DNA of 62,210 nucleotides from HGM04593 sp045636545 (GCA_045636545.1 JAZTXR010000082.1:1-62210); one strand, 5' to 3'; numbered from the stretch's first letter, positions 42,404-52,228 are shown. Notes: generated by a model from the sequence alone, not told the origin. Program-made: numbers and translations.

Positions 42404-44926
42404 ATGCACAACACAATAAAAAACTTCATAAAGAAATATTCAGACAGATTCCTCCCGATTCTATGCTTAATTATTATAATTACATATATCATAGATTTCC
42501 TGCATCCTACACGGATTCTGGAAATCACGACAGGAGCAATTGGTGCCGCATACTGCATAAGGTATCTCATAATAATGTTCTTGAAGCCAATAAAGCGTGA
42601 CTGGCTTTTGGCTAAAGGAAACTTTTTGATAAAAGTGATAAACTTTGTATTGTTCATCCCATTCATTGTCACAGCATTCATCCACATCTTCAACCATTTG
42701 ACCCCAAAGGCCGACAGCCTGTCAAGCAAGGAATTTGTTTATGAAGATAATCTGTACAGATTCGGAAATTCAGAAACAGACACGCTCGGCATTATCACAC
42801 CTGGGGACACAGGCTGCCACCCATCAACCTGCAATATTATGGGAGGTAAAAGCGTTACCATACTCAAACAATCCAACCTACCGGATTCAATAACAAAAAA
42901 ACAGAAAGACCCATCACTTTTGTGGACTGTATACTACCATTTTATAGACCCGGGAAACCAACACATGACAACAACCCACCCGGGGCGTATAATATCCGGC
43001 ATTGTGGCGACAGCAGGCGTTCTTCTCCTGAACGGCCTGTTGATTTCCATGCTCATCAGCTGGTTTGACCGCCGCAGGGAGCAATGGTTGAAGGGAGAGC
43101 TGCGATACAGACGTTTTCTACGTAGAGCAAAAAAGAAATTCTACACAGTCATTGGAGGCAACGATGTTGCCATTGGCATTGTATGCGAATTATTCAATGA
43201 AAAAAAAGGCAACATGCCATACATAGTTATCCAGACCTTAAGTGATGTAGAGACCTTCAGGCGCGAGCTATTCTCTGAACTGACAGAGGAGCAACAGAAA
43301 TATACAATCATCTACTATGGCAGCCGCACTTCAAAAGATGATATTGCAGATTTATACATTGAGAATGCAATAGAAGTTTTTGTCATTGGCGAAGATACAA
43401 GAACCGATGACATCGAGTCATATCATGATACAATAAACATGAGATGTTTCGACTTAATATTTGAGCATTTCAAGGCTACGGAGAATGGTAAGAAAATCAC
43501 CCTGATGCTTGAAAAAGTCAAAGAACTGAATAAACTCATTGCAAGCTCTGATGCAAATAAAAAAAATATACTGGAGACCCAAAAAAGCAGACTGGAGAAA
43601 AACTGGAAAGAGTCATTGCTGAACTGCCATGTCATGTTTGAATACCAGACCACTTTCTCGGTATTCCAGTTCTTTGATATAAATGAAGAAATTGATGCCT
43701 ATATAAAATTCAAGCCTTTCAACTATTACGAGGTGTGGGCCCAGAAGACACTGATAAACAAGGAGATTTTCAAGAAAAACATAGAGACAGCCTTTGAAAA
43801 CGGTGGTTATTTGCCATTGGAGGGAGCAACCGGCATTAAAGAACGTGACGACAATTATGTACACCTGTTTATTGTGGGCATGTCGCGTATGGGTGTTGCC
43901 ATGGCTATTGAAGCTGCACATCTATGCCACTACCCCAATTATGAGAGCAAAAATATACGTACCAAAATAACATTCATAGATAAGAATGCAAAAGAGGAAA
44001 AGAATTTCTTCATAGGCCGTTTCAAGGAACTCTTCGAACTTTCCCATTGGCGATATGGCAACATCAATGAAAGCGGGTCTTTGGAGTGGAAGACACAGGA
44101 CATCCACATCCCGGTTGGTTTTGACTACCTGGGAGGCGATTTCCTTGACATTAAGTGGGAATTCGTCAACGGCGGTATAGAAGCCGCCGCCGTGCAGAAC
44201 TATATACTCAAGTCGGCCAATCCGCAAGCAAAGGTGACGATTGCCATCTGCCTGCCCGAGTCGAACCGCTCTCACGCAGCCGCATTGTTCCTGAACAAAA
44301 AGATTTACAGTTCGGACTCTGTGCTACAGGTTCTTGTCTACAACCGTTACGGAAATTCCATTGTACACGCAATAAACAGCTGTGGTGCTTTACCCCCTTA
44401 CAACGGCAAGATAAGAAACTTTGGACATTCAAGAACTGATTTCATAAAGAATCTCAGACAAAGCGAAGAGATTGGCAGAAAGATTGACAATACATACTGC
44501 AACATGAATATCCAGACAGAGTACGAGCCAGACAAAGCTAAATATAAAGGAAAATCAGCTGTTGCAAACTTATGGTCAAGTATCTATTGTGGCAATACAA
44601 TATGGACAAAACTGCGAAGCATAGATTTCAACCCCGTAATCTTCCCTAATGACGAAAAAGCAATCCTGCTATTGGCTTATGTTGAGCATAACAGATGGAA
44701 CACCGAAGAACTGCTGATGAATTTCCGTCCTTTGACATTCGAAGAACAAGAGAATGAGAGGAAAAACAAGAACAAGAACAAGAATATCCTTAAAGGTCAT
44801 ATGGCGCATACCGACATCTGCTCCAACAAGAAACTTGAAGAGATAGACAACGATTCACGAAAATATGACATTGCATTCACGGAAGAACTTTACAAACTAT
44901 TCTATGACCAATACATTGCAGACTGA
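42404..44926 (+). CDS. Membrane protein with TrkA-N-like nucleotide-binding domains and RyR-like C-terminus
   Basis: 840 residues. Four membrane helices (about 15-35, 45-65, 75-95, 203-227). Then a first Rossmann-like TrkA-N domain (FYTVIGGNDVAIGIVCELF) and a second (HLFIVGMSRMGVAMAIEAAH, followed by KITFIDKNAK). The C-terminal ~90 residues contain AYVEHNRWNTEELLMNFRPL and a later K-L-E-E-I-D...Y-D segment, a diverged RyR-type domain. TrkA-N/RyR proteins have been proposed as sensors of nucleotide signals coupled to membranes. First gene of the island. No potassium-channel selectivity filter is visible. Confidence 0.75.
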   Translation: MHNTIKNFIKKYSDRFLPILCLIIIITYIIDFLHPTRILEITTGAIGAAYCIRYLIIMFLKPIKRDWLLAKGNFLIKVINFVLFIPFIVTAFIHIFNHLTPKADSLSSKEFVYEDNLYRFGNSETDTLGIITPGDTGCHPSTCNIMGGKSVTILKQSNLPDSITKKQKDPSLLWTVYYHFIDPGNQHMTTTHPGRIISGIVATAGVLLLNGLLISMLISWFDRRREQWLKGELRYRRFLRRAKKKFYTVIGGNDVAIGIVCELFNEKKGNMPYIVIQTLSDVETFRRELFSELTEEQQKYTIIYYGSRTSKDDIADLYIENAIEVFVIGEDTRTDDIESYHDTINMRCFDLIFEHFKATENGKKITLMLEKVKELNKLIASSDANKKNILETQKSRLEKNWKESLLNCHVMFEYQTTFSVFQFFDINEEIDAYIKFKPFNYYEVWAQKTLINKEIFKKNIETAFENGGYLPLEGATGIKERDDNYVHLFIVGMSRMGVAMAIEAAHLCHYPNYESKNIRTKITFIDKNAKEEKNFFIGRFKELFELSHWRYGNINESGSLEWKTQDIHIPVGFDYLGGDFLDIKWEFVNGGIEAAAVQNYILKSANPQAKVTIAICLPESNRSHAAALFLNKKIYSSDSVLQVLVYNRYGNSIVHAINSCGALPPYNGKIRNFGHSRTDFIKNLRQSEEIGRKIDNTYCNMNIQTEYEPDKAKYKGKSAVANLWSSIYCGNTIWTKLRSIDFNPVIFPNDEKAILLLAYVEHNRWNTEELLMNFRPLTFEEQENERKNKNKNKNILKGHMAHTDICSNKKLEEIDNDSRKYDIAFTEELYKLFYDQYIAD

Positions 44927-44943
44927 TTAAAGAACAACAAACA

Positions 44944-45516
44944 ATGACCGACCAACAAATAATTGAAGCATTGATTGCTCGGGACGAGCGAGTGATGCAG
45001 CAGTTCTTTTTCAAGAGTTGCCGCCCGCTTTTCATGAGCATAATGCGTAATGTATTCTCCTATGAGGTTGACTACGATGAATTTGTAAACGAATTCTATT
45101 TGCACCTAATGGAAAACGATGCATATCGTTTAAGACAGTTCCAAGGGCGCAGCACCATCTTTCAATGGATGAAAGTCATTGCCATACGCTACTTTATAGC
45201 CAAGCGTGACTGCATGATAGATAACGGCTCCAATGATACTCTTTTAGACAGTGTTGCACAAGAGAAAACTGTTGATGGAGAAAATAGGATGACTGCAAAA
45301 ATTGATATCGAGAACCTGTTTTCACGAATGCCGAGCAAACGCTATGTCCATGCCATAAGAAGACTGGTTCTGGAAGAAGCAGAGCCCAAGGTTGTGGCAC
45401 AGGAACTGATGACCAACGTGGATAATTTGTACAACATCAAGAAACGTGCCATTGCAGCATTGACTGAGATTGCACTCAAAGAAACAGAGAAATATGAAAA
45501 GAAAACCAACAGATAA
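44944..45516 (+). CDS. Sigma-70-like (ECF-type) sigma factor of the TIR-RyR island
   Basis: 190 residues starting MTDQQIIEALIARDERVMQQ. Region-2-like part with FVNEFYLHLMENDAYRLRQF and TIFQWMKVIAIRYFIAKRD; region-4-like C-terminus (VAQELMTNVDNLYNIKKRAI). Paralogue of the protein at 83-744. It starts 17 bp after the TrkA-N/RyR gene and overlaps the next gene by 23 bp. Probably recruits RNA polymerase to the island's or related promoters when released from control. Confidence 0.7.
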   Translation: MTDQQIIEALIARDERVMQQFFFKSCRPLFMSIMRNVFSYEVDYDEFVNEFYLHLMENDAYRLRQFQGRSTIFQWMKVIAIRYFIAKRDCMIDNGSNDTLLDSVAQEKTVDGENRMTAKIDIENLFSRMPSKRYVHAIRRLVLEEAEPKVVAQELMTNVDNLYNIKKRAIAALTEIALKETEKYEKKTNR

Positions 45517-46630
45517 CATCCCGGCCGACATTCTGGCAGCATTCCTCGACGGAAATGCCACAGCGCAGGAGAGCAAAGAGATATTGAACGCCCTTGCTGA
45601 AGATGCCGAATTGAGAGAACTGATGCATATTTCTCAATCAGTGGATGCAGAACTCGGTCTAATTCCGCAAGAGTGCGAGCACATTCCAATGACAGCAATG
45701 GCAGCCACATGCAACGAAAAGAATTACTGCAGCCTCGAGTGCGAGAAATACATTCTCCGCAAGCTCGACATTGATTTCGACGATGAGCAATTGCTCAAGA
45801 ATGCAATTACCAATGGATGGCAGAAAAAGGACGGCACTGCACTTCATAACATCGGGCGACACCTTGAAGAGAAAGGTCTTGTGGTAACACGCCGCTACAA
45901 ATGCACGCTGGATGACATTGAAAACGCACTCAATGAGAATGACAGTGTAATAGCCGCTGTTGATGGTGGCGAACTGCTTGGCAACAGAGCTGCCGAGCAG
46001 ACGGAAGACACATTGATTGGAGAAATCCCCGACCACACAGTTGTTGTGCTGTCATACAGCGCAAAAGACAGAGAGATTACAATCCATGACCCCAATTCAC
46101 CAAACAGCAAGGACACATACCCCAGCGGGCTGTTTGTTGATGCCTGGAACGATTCAAAGAACTATTTAGTAACCATAAACACAAAAGATATGAAAACCTA
46201 CAATCCAAAACCAATAGACCTTTCAGACGTAGAACTGACTGAAGATTTGAATGAGTTGCGCGAAGCCATTGCAGAGAATGCCCATGAAATATGGGCTGTA
46301 GAACGCCTTGCACAAGGCTGGAGCTATGGACCGGAGCGCAACGACACCAAAAAGGAGAACCCATGCATGGTGCCCTACTCGCAACTGCCCGAGAAAGAGA
46401 AGGATTTCGACCGCAACATGGCCATGGACACAATCAAGCTGTTGAAGAAACTGGGGTATGACATTATAAAACGCGAGGATACCGAATTGTATCGGGTACT
46501 CAAAGAACGCATCCGCAACTCACAGCAAGAATTCCACTGCCCACATTGCAATAGCGTAATCTACAAGAAACAGGTATTCTGCGACGTCTGCGGTAAAAGA
46601 ATCGACATCGACTGGTCCCTGTATGAATAA
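45494..46630 (+). CDS. C39-peptidase-like / RyR / zinc-ribbon protein, putative sigma partner
   Basis: 378 residues from ATG 45494. N-terminal ~55 residues form a helical module (ADILAAFLDGNATAQESKEI) shared with the partial gene at 1-96. Residues ~70-235 resemble a papain-like C39 peptidase: Cys in KNYCSLECEKYIL, DGTALHNIGRHLEEKGLVV, His in GEIPDHTVVVLSY and HDPNSPNSKD; the oxyanion Gln is not obvious. Residues ~245-340 are a clear RyR domain (AHEIWAVERLAQGWSYGPER, MVPYSQLPEKEKDFDR). The C-terminus is a zinc ribbon (CPHCNSVIYKKQVFCDVCGK). It has no membrane helix. It may restrain the sigma factor until the RyR domain binds a ligand; that is inference. Confidence 0.75.
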   Translation: MKRKPTDNIPADILAAFLDGNATAQESKEILNALAEDAELRELMHISQSVDAELGLIPQECEHIPMTAMAATCNEKNYCSLECEKYILRKLDIDFDDEQLLKNAITNGWQKKDGTALHNIGRHLEEKGLVVTRRYKCTLDDIENALNENDSVIAAVDGGELLGNRAAEQTEDTLIGEIPDHTVVVLSYSAKDREITIHDPNSPNSKDTYPSGLFVDAWNDSKNYLVTINTKDMKTYNPKPIDLSDVELTEDLNELREAIAENAHEIWAVERLAQGWSYGPERNDTKKENPCMVPYSQLPEKEKDFDRNMAMDTIKLLKKLGYDIIKREDTELYRVLKERIRNSQQEFHCPHCNSVIYKKQVFCDVCGKRIDIDWSLYE

Positions 46631-46679
46631 ATTTCTGATGGACTAAAGTTCATTGTTTTAATTCAAAACTAAAGTTTTG

Positions 46680-46790
46680 TGTCATCCTGAGCGCAGTCGA
46701 AGGATCTCAAACCGCAAACAAAGAGATGTCTCCACTACGGTCGACATGACATCTACGCATTTTTCAGCATGTGGGTCAACTGCTATATTA
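46680..46790 (+). repeat. Half copy of the MITE-like element
   Basis: GTCATCCTGAGCGCAGTCGA, then GAGATGTCTCCACTACGGTC and the right terminal repeat GGGTCAACTGCTATATTA at 46773-46790. The left terminal repeat is missing. It lies between the C39/RyR gene and the M48 gene. Confidence 0.7.
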
Positions 46791-46837
46791 TTGCCATAAA
46801 TATTAAATCCAAGAATAGGAGGTAATACAACACTACT

Positions 46838-47716
46838 ATGATTAAACCATCTGAATTCATTCATCCCGAGGATGAAGCTGCACTACGCCAACTGGAAAGC
46901 ATTCCGGGTTTCCCGGCATTGGTAAAAAAGATAATGGCACTGGGGTTTGAGCAGTTGCAATATGGCTTGAACATGGCAACGGCGATACGTCTCTCCCCCA
47001 CCCAATTGCCAAAGCTTTACAACCATTTGCCACCGATATGCAAACGGTTGGGAATTGCCGAACCGGAGTTCTACCTGCAAATGGACCCGGTTCCCAACGC
47101 ATGGACTTTTGGAGACACAAAAATATACATCACCATAACCTCGGGACTTGTCGAGTTATTGAATGACGAGGAACTGGATGCCGTGATAGCACACGAGTGC
47201 GGACATATCCTTTGTCGCCATGTATTGTACCACAGCATAGCCAACTATCTTCTTTTAGGAGCAGACTCGTTGGGAATATTGGGTTCATTGGCTACACCTG
47301 TAAGGTTCGCCATTTACTATTGGCAGCGCAAGAGCGAGCTGTCATGCGACAGATGTGCTGCAATAATAACTTCGCCCGAAGTGGTAGCACGTTCTATGGC
47401 ACGCCTGTCAGGCGGTCCTAAAAAGATAACAGATGAACTGAACATGATTGAATGGGCAAGACAGGCCGACCAATACGAAGCAATCAAGAACGACGGGCTA
47501 TGGAACAAGACATTACAACTGTCTGTAACATTAGGTCAATCACATCCTTTCAGCGCAGTGCGTGTACGCGAGATTCTCAAGTGGGCGAACACACCCCAAT
47601 ACAGAGCATTGACACAAAAACGTGTGACAGGTGCAACAGAAAAAGTGTGCCCCCAATGTGGCAAGCCTGTACTTGATGGTTGGGCTTTTTGCAAATACTG
47701 CGGTGCAAGGTTATAA
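46838..47716 (+). CDS. M48-family zinc metalloprotease with C-terminal zinc ribbon
   Basis: 292 residues. Catalytic motif HECGH in DAVIAHECGHILCRHVLYHS at about residue 117 and the third ligand Glu in RKSELSCDRCAAII. A hydrophobic segment (YHSIANYLLLGADSLGILGS) could touch the membrane. The C-terminal ribbon CPQCGKPVLDGWAFCKYCGA resembles those of the C39/RyR and 51659 proteins, a shared tag in this island. A role in cutting a regulator is plausible but not shown. Confidence 0.88.
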   Translation: MIKPSEFIHPEDEAALRQLESIPGFPALVKKIMALGFEQLQYGLNMATAIRLSPTQLPKLYNHLPPICKRLGIAEPEFYLQMDPVPNAWTFGDTKIYITITSGLVELLNDEELDAVIAHECGHILCRHVLYHSIANYLLLGADSLGILGSLATPVRFAIYYWQRKSELSCDRCAAIITSPEVVARSMARLSGGPKKITDELNMIEWARQADQYEAIKNDGLWNKTLQLSVTLGQSHPFSAVRVREILKWANTPQYRALTQKRVTGATEKVCPQCGKPVLDGWAFCKYCGARL

Positions 47717-47748
47717 AACTTTTATAGAACTATATTGCACGTTTCCTG

Positions 47749-50700
47749 ATGCATCAACAAACAGACAATATTATGGAAAACACATATCACTACTATGCAT
47801 TTATAAGTTATGCTACGACCGATTCAAAATGGGCGAAATGGTTACAACATCAACTGTCATATTACCATATCCCCTCTGCTGTAAAGAAAAGTAAGATTGG
47901 TGTACCTGAAAAAATCAGACCAATTTTTATTTACGAATACGATTTAGCAGGAAATCAGTTGCATCAAGCCATTGAGCAGGAATTATCTGCCTCAAAAAAC
48001 CTTATTCTGATATGTTCTCCATCGGCAGCCAAGTCGAAATATGTCAATCGCGAAGTTGAAACTTTTATTAAACAGGGGCGTCAAGAGTATATTATACCTT
48101 TTATCGTAGAGGGCAAGGTCAATGCCTCTAATCCAGATGAAGAGTGCTTCCCTCCTGCATTGCTCGAGTTGATGCAAGGTGGTAATATGGAGTTGCGAGG
48201 TGCAAACATTGCAACAAACGGTAAACATCAGGCGTTGGTAGATGTTGTCGCTACAATGTTAGGTGTAAGACGTGATTTGCTGTGGAACCGATACAAGGCC
48301 CGCCAAATGAAACAGCGTATAGCACTGGCAACTATTGTTGTTTTTGCTATGCTTTTGGGACTTTTTTATTTGGATTATACTCGTCCTACCTACAAATATT
48401 ATGCTGATTATGTAGATGTTTGGGGAGTGCCTACAGGTGTTCTCGAACTTAACAAAGAGCAGATTGAGCATCGCAATGGTTCATACCGCTTTGAATATCG
48501 CAGAATACCATTCGGGCAACCCAAAGCATATAGTTGGCGACTAAAAAAGGTCTCTCACATCAATTCAGCAGGCACTCCAACAACTATTAATGAGACCGCC
48601 TTTATTGACCGATACCCAATACAGGAACTCAAGTATAGCCCCAATAATGGCACATTGACGGAGATTACGTATTGTAATGAAAAAGAACGACCTCAAATTG
48701 TCCACAAATTATCGCGTAAAGACGACACGCCTGCAGCTATTGTCGATATTGAAAGTGTTGTTGCCGGTGATGGTGTCGCTTTTGCTAAAAGCTTTACAGC
48801 CATAGGCCCAAACAATGCCGATAAAACATCAAACATCACTCGCTATGTTTATGAGCGCAACGCAGATGGCTATATCACAAAAGTTACATTCCATGCCAAT
48901 AACAGTAGAGACTTTAACAGCAGTGCTGTTGCCGACAATTTTGGTGTGTGGGGTATGGCTTATGAGCTTGATTCCATAGGTCGTCGCACAACTGTTCGCT
49001 ATCTGAATAAAGATGGCTCCTATCATTGTAACAAAATAGGTGTTTCGGCTCGTCACTATGGGTATGATGTATCTGGAGGAGTATGTTCCGAACTCACATC
49101 AGATTTACAAGATAAGCCGGTGTTGAATGAGTATCTTTGCTCTTCGGCCATTGTTGTATTTGACAAATATGGCAACAGGATTGAACAAAACCATTTCAAC
49201 ACTATTGGTGAGACATGTATAAACAATCAGGGTTACGCAAGATATACTGCAAAATACGATGATAACGGAAACATGATTGAAGTTGCATGTTACGGTATAG
49301 ATGGAAAGCCGTGTTTACATAACGATGGTTTTGCAAAATGGACTGCAAAATACGATGACTGCGGCAACATCATTGAACAAGACTGTTATGGTGTCAATGG
49401 AGAGCTGTGTATAATCAATCCAGGGTATGCAAAAATCACTCTCAAATACGATAACTGTGGAAAACCAATTGAAGAAGCTTACTATGGTGTAGATGGGAAT
49501 CTGTGTTTAAACAAAGACGGCATTGCAAAATGTACTGCAAAATACGATGAACGAGGAAACAGAATTGAAGCGACATGTTATGGGATAGATGAAAAGCCGT
49601 GTTTAGATAACAATGGCGTTGCAAAATGGACTGCAAAATACGACGAACGAGGAAACAGAATTGAACAAGTCTGTTATGGCCTAGATGGAGAGCTATGTTT
49701 AGATAATGATGGCGTTGCAAAATGGACTGCAAAATACGACGACCGAGGAAATAGATTTGAAACAGCCTACTATGGTGTAGATGGAGAGCTATGTTTAGAT
49801 AATGATGGCGTTGCAAAATGGACTGCAAAATACGACGACCGAGGAAATAGATTTGAAACAGCCTACTATGGTGTAGATGGGAAGCTGTGTTTAAGCAATG
49901 ATGGATATGCAAAATGGACTGCAAAATACGATGAACGAGGAAACAGAATTGAAGAAGCATACTATGGGATAGATGAAGATCTATGTATAAGCAACTATGG
50001 CTTTGCAAAATTGACTACAAAACACGATGAACGAGGAAACAATATTGAAACAGCCTACTATGGTGTAGATGGAGAGCCGTGTTTAAGCAACTATGGCTAT
50101 GCAAAATATACTGCAAAATACGATGAACGAGGAAACAGAATTGAACAAGCCTGTTATGGTGTAGATGGAGAGCTATGTTTAGATAATGATGGCGTTGCAA
50201 AACGGACTGGAAAATACGATGAACGAGGAAATATAATTGAACAAGTCTGTTATGGCCTAGATGGAGAGCTATGTTTAGATAATGCTGGCGTTGCAAAATG
50301 GACTGCAAAATACGACGACCGAGGAAACAGAATTGAAGAAGCATACTATGGCATAGATGAAGATCTATGTATAAGCAACTATGGTCTTGCAAAATGGACT
50401 GCAAAATACGATGAACGAGGAAACAGAATTGAACAAGCCTACTATGGTGTAGATGGAGAGCTATGTTTAGATAATGATGGCGTTGCAAAATATACTGCAA
50501 AATACGATGAACGAGGAAACAGAATTGAAACAGCCTATTATGGTGTAGATGGAGAGCTATGTTTAGATAATGATGGCGTTGCAAAATGGACTGCAAAATA
50601 CGATGAACGAGGAAACCAAATTGAAACAGCCTATTATGGTGTAGATGGAGAGCTATGTTTAGATAATGCTGGCGTTGCAAAATGGACTGCAAAATACGAC

Positions 50701-51354
50701 GACCGAGGAAATAGATTTGAAACAGCCTACTATGGTGTAGATGGAGAGCCGTGTTTAAGCAACTATGGCTATGCAAAATATACTGCAAAATACGATGACC
50801 ACAGAAACCAAATTGAAACAGCCTACTATAATGTAGATGGGACACCGTGTATAAGCATATATGGATTTTCAATATCTGTACAAAATTTTAATGACAAATC
50901 TCAAATAACGGATGTTTCGTATTACGATACCGAAAGAAAACCAATGAATGTAAAAGGTTATTTCAGAGAAGAAAGGGTATACGATGAAAAAAATAACCTT
51001 AAAGAGACCATATACTACGATAAGGAAAGTAAACTATTAGTAGAACAAATATTTACAGGACAGATAACATCTGTTAATGGAGCCGCATTAGCTCAAGGAG
51101 TGCCGATTGGAAGCATTATGCTTCAATTAAATGAGTGGAGAGTTGGAGATAGTAAAGCATCTCTTTTGCTGATTCAGCAAAAGAGATACGCTGAAAAGAA
51201 ATTATATTATTTAACTCCAATGGGTGAAATCGGATATTTGCATGTTAAAGGCGGATTGATGGGTATAATCTATATTGATTACATGGTTGAAAAAAGCAAA
51301 GCCCAGGAATGGTGGAAACAATTGGATGAGTGGAAAAGAGATAAACATAATTGA
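47749..51354 (+). CDS. Membrane TIR-domain protein with 18 tandem 32-residue repeats and PDZ-like end
   Basis: 1201 residues (ATG 47773 is an alternative start, M9). TIR domain at about 12-175: YHYYAFISYATTDSKWAKWL and ILICSPSAAKSKYVNREVET, where Glu102 sits at the usual NADase catalytic position. One membrane helix at about 191-208. A linker domain follows to ~470. Residues ~471-1046 are eighteen 32-residue repeats (YDERGNRIETAYYGVDGELC + LDNDGVAKWTAK), then two degenerate units. The last ~110 residues (GQITSVNGAALAQGVPIGSI) look PDZ-like. The TIR side is probably cytoplasmic and the repeats extracytoplasmic, suggesting a receptor whose outer part senses and whose TIR acts on NAD-type nucleotides. 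Confidence 0.85.
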   Translation: MHQQTDNIMENTYHYYAFISYATTDSKWAKWLQHQLSYYHIPSAVKKSKIGVPEKIRPIFIYEYDLAGNQLHQAIEQELSASKNLILICSPSAAKSKYVNREVETFIKQGRQEYIIPFIVEGKVNASNPDEECFPPALLELMQGGNMELRGANIATNGKHQALVDVVATMLGVRRDLLWNRYKARQMKQRIALATIVVFAMLLGLFYLDYTRPTYKYYADYVDVWGVPTGVLELNKEQIEHRNGSYRFEYRRIPFGQPKAYSWRLKKVSHINSAGTPTTINETAFIDRYPIQELKYSPNNGTLTEITYCNEKERPQIVHKLSRKDDTPAAIVDIESVVAGDGVAFAKSFTAIGPNNADKTSNITRYVYERNADGYITKVTFHANNSRDFNSSAVADNFGVWGMAYELDSIGRRTTVRYLNKDGSYHCNKIGVSARHYGYDVSGGVCSELTSDLQDKPVLNEYLCSSAIVVFDKYGNRIEQNHFNTIGETCINNQGYARYTAKYDDNGNMIEVACYGIDGKPCLHNDGFAKWTAKYDDCGNIIEQDCYGVNGELCIINPGYAKITLKYDNCGKPIEEAYYGVDGNLCLNKDGIAKCTAKYDERGNRIEATCYGIDEKPCLDNNGVAKWTAKYDERGNRIEQVCYGLDGELCLDNDGVAKWTAKYDDRGNRFETAYYGVDGELCLDNDGVAKWTAKYDDRGNRFETAYYGVDGKLCLSNDGYAKWTAKYDERGNRIEEAYYGIDEDLCISNYGFAKLTTKHDERGNNIETAYYGVDGEPCLSNYGYAKYTAKYDERGNRIEQACYGVDGELCLDNDGVAKRTGKYDERGNIIEQVCYGLDGELCLDNAGVAKWTAKYDDRGNRIEEAYYGIDEDLCISNYGLAKWTAKYDERGNRIEQAYYGVDGELCLDNDGVAKYTAKYDERGNRIETAYYGVDGELCLDNDGVAKWTAKYDERGNQIETAYYGVDGELCLDNAGVAKWTAKYDDRGNRFETAYYGVDGEPCLSNYGYAKYTAKYDDHRNQIETAYYNVDGTPCISIYGFSISVQNFNDKSQITDVSYYDTERKPMNVKGYFREERVYDEKNNLKETIYYDKESKLLVEQIFTGQITSVNGAALAQGVPIGSIMLQLNEWRVGDSKASLLLIQQKRYAEKKLYYLTPMGEIGYLHVKGGLMGIIYIDYMVEKSKAQEWWKQLDEWKRDKHN
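49159..50886 (+). repeat. Tandem array of 18 x 96-bp coding repeats
   Basis: Each unit encodes Y-D-(E/D)-R-G-N-R-I-E-x-x-Y-Y-G-(V/I)-D-G-E-x-C-L-D-N-x-G-x-A-K-x-T-A-K. Central and late units are nearly identical in DNA while early ones have diverged, which indicates recent expansion and possible copy-number change. It is an in-frame coding repeat, not a CRISPR array: there are no spacers. Confidence 0.92.
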
Positions 51355-51395
51355 TGTAACATTATTATTTATTAAAATTCTTAAAATCAATAGCC

Positions 51396-51656
51396 ATGTT
51401 TTTCAACGAAGAGGGAATATTGAATATTGACGAAATGGTAGTCAATAATGCATCTTTCAAGAACATCATGGAAGATGGTGTCGTAACCGAAGAGGAGATT
51501 AAGACCCAATCGGACAAAGTTCTTGCTATGCTTCATGATATGGAAGCAAAATACAGCAAGGAGCAATTGGCAGAAATCAAAAGCCTGCTTGCCGAAACAA
51601 GCGTGTTGTATGCTGTATACAATTTTAATTCAATTCAAAACATTAACAAACAATAG
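51396..51656 (+). CDS. Small acidic helical protein of the island
   Basis: 86 residues starting MFFNEEGILNIDEMVVNNAS, with an acidic helical core (DGVVTEEEIKTQSDKVLAML). No family recognised. It lies between the long TIR gene and a zinc-ribbon gene whose ATG follows its stop by 2 bp, so the two are probably translated together. Confidence 0.55.
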   Translation: MFFNEEGILNIDEMVVNNASFKNIMEDGVVTEEEIKTQSDKVLAMLHDMEAKYSKEQLAEIKSLLAETSVLYAVYNFNSIQNINKQ

Positions 51657-51658
51657 TT

Positions 51659-52171
51659 ATGGCAACTTTCAGTACTAAAAAGGTTTTATACGGTTCAGCA
51701 TCTTTGATTCCTATTATTGCCAACCGTATTCAGGAAGAGTTTCAGAACGAGGGTTACGAAGTGGCGATGGATGCCTTGAGCAGCGGTGGCTATGATATTT
51801 CTATCACTAAAGGCGGTGTATTCAAAGCTGTATTGGGTATGAAAACAGCATTGAAGGTTACTTTACTTCCCCAAGGCAGCAATATCAACTTTGAAGCAGG
51901 TGTGGGTATCTGGGGACAGCAGGCAATTCCTACTGTAATCTCAATGCTCTTCTTCTGGCCGGTTCTCATAACCCAGATTTGGGGAATGGTGGAGCAGTCA
52001 AAGCTCGATGACAAGGCCTTGGAAATTGCAGAAGGTGTAATTGCAACGAACAACAGCAACACAATAGAATCTGCACCAGCTATGGGGCATAAATTCTGTA
52101 CAAGCTGTGGCACAAAGAACAGTGAATCGGCCAATTTCTGTTGTGGATGCGGTATGAAGTTGAATGATTGA
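51659..52171 (+). CDS. Zinc-ribbon protein with a hydrophobic segment
   Basis: 170 residues. The N-terminal half is alpha/beta (STKKVLYGSASLIPIIANRI). A hydrophobic helix follows (IPTVISMLFFWPVLITQIWG). The C-terminal zinc ribbon CTSCGTKNSESANFCCGCG is like those in the C39/RyR and M48 proteins. Possibly a membrane-bound adaptor that brings island components together; function unknown. Confidence 0.65.
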   Translation: MATFSTKKVLYGSASLIPIIANRIQEEFQNEGYEVAMDALSSGGYDISITKGGVFKAVLGMKTALKVTLLPQGSNINFEAGVGIWGQQAIPTVISMLFFWPVLITQIWGMVEQSKLDDKALEIAEGVIATNNSNTIESAPAMGHKFCTSCGTKNSESANFCCGCGMKLND

Positions 52172-52185
52172 ATTGTATCGACAGT

Positions 52186-52227
52186 CAGAAGTTGTTTAAG
52201 AAGCTATTTAAATTTCTAAAAAAATAT
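52186..52227 (+). repeat. Dispersed repeat (AGAAGTTGTTTAAGAAGCTA type)
   Basis: Two overlapping arms of the AAGAAGCTGTTTAAA family, followed by ATTTCTAAAAAAATATT as at 12805-12835, just ahead of the next start codon. Confidence 0.55.
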
Positions 52228-52228
52228 T

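Noticed and set aside
49442..50872. Long minus-strand open frames opposite the TIR repeat array
   Set aside because: They mirror the 96-bp periodicity of the sense gene and give a repetitive His/Leu-rich sequence without protein character.
49159..50886. Regularly spaced near-identical repeats resembling a CRISPR array
   Set aside because: Units are directly adjacent 96-bp coding repeats in one frame with no spacers; they encode a 32-residue protein repeat.
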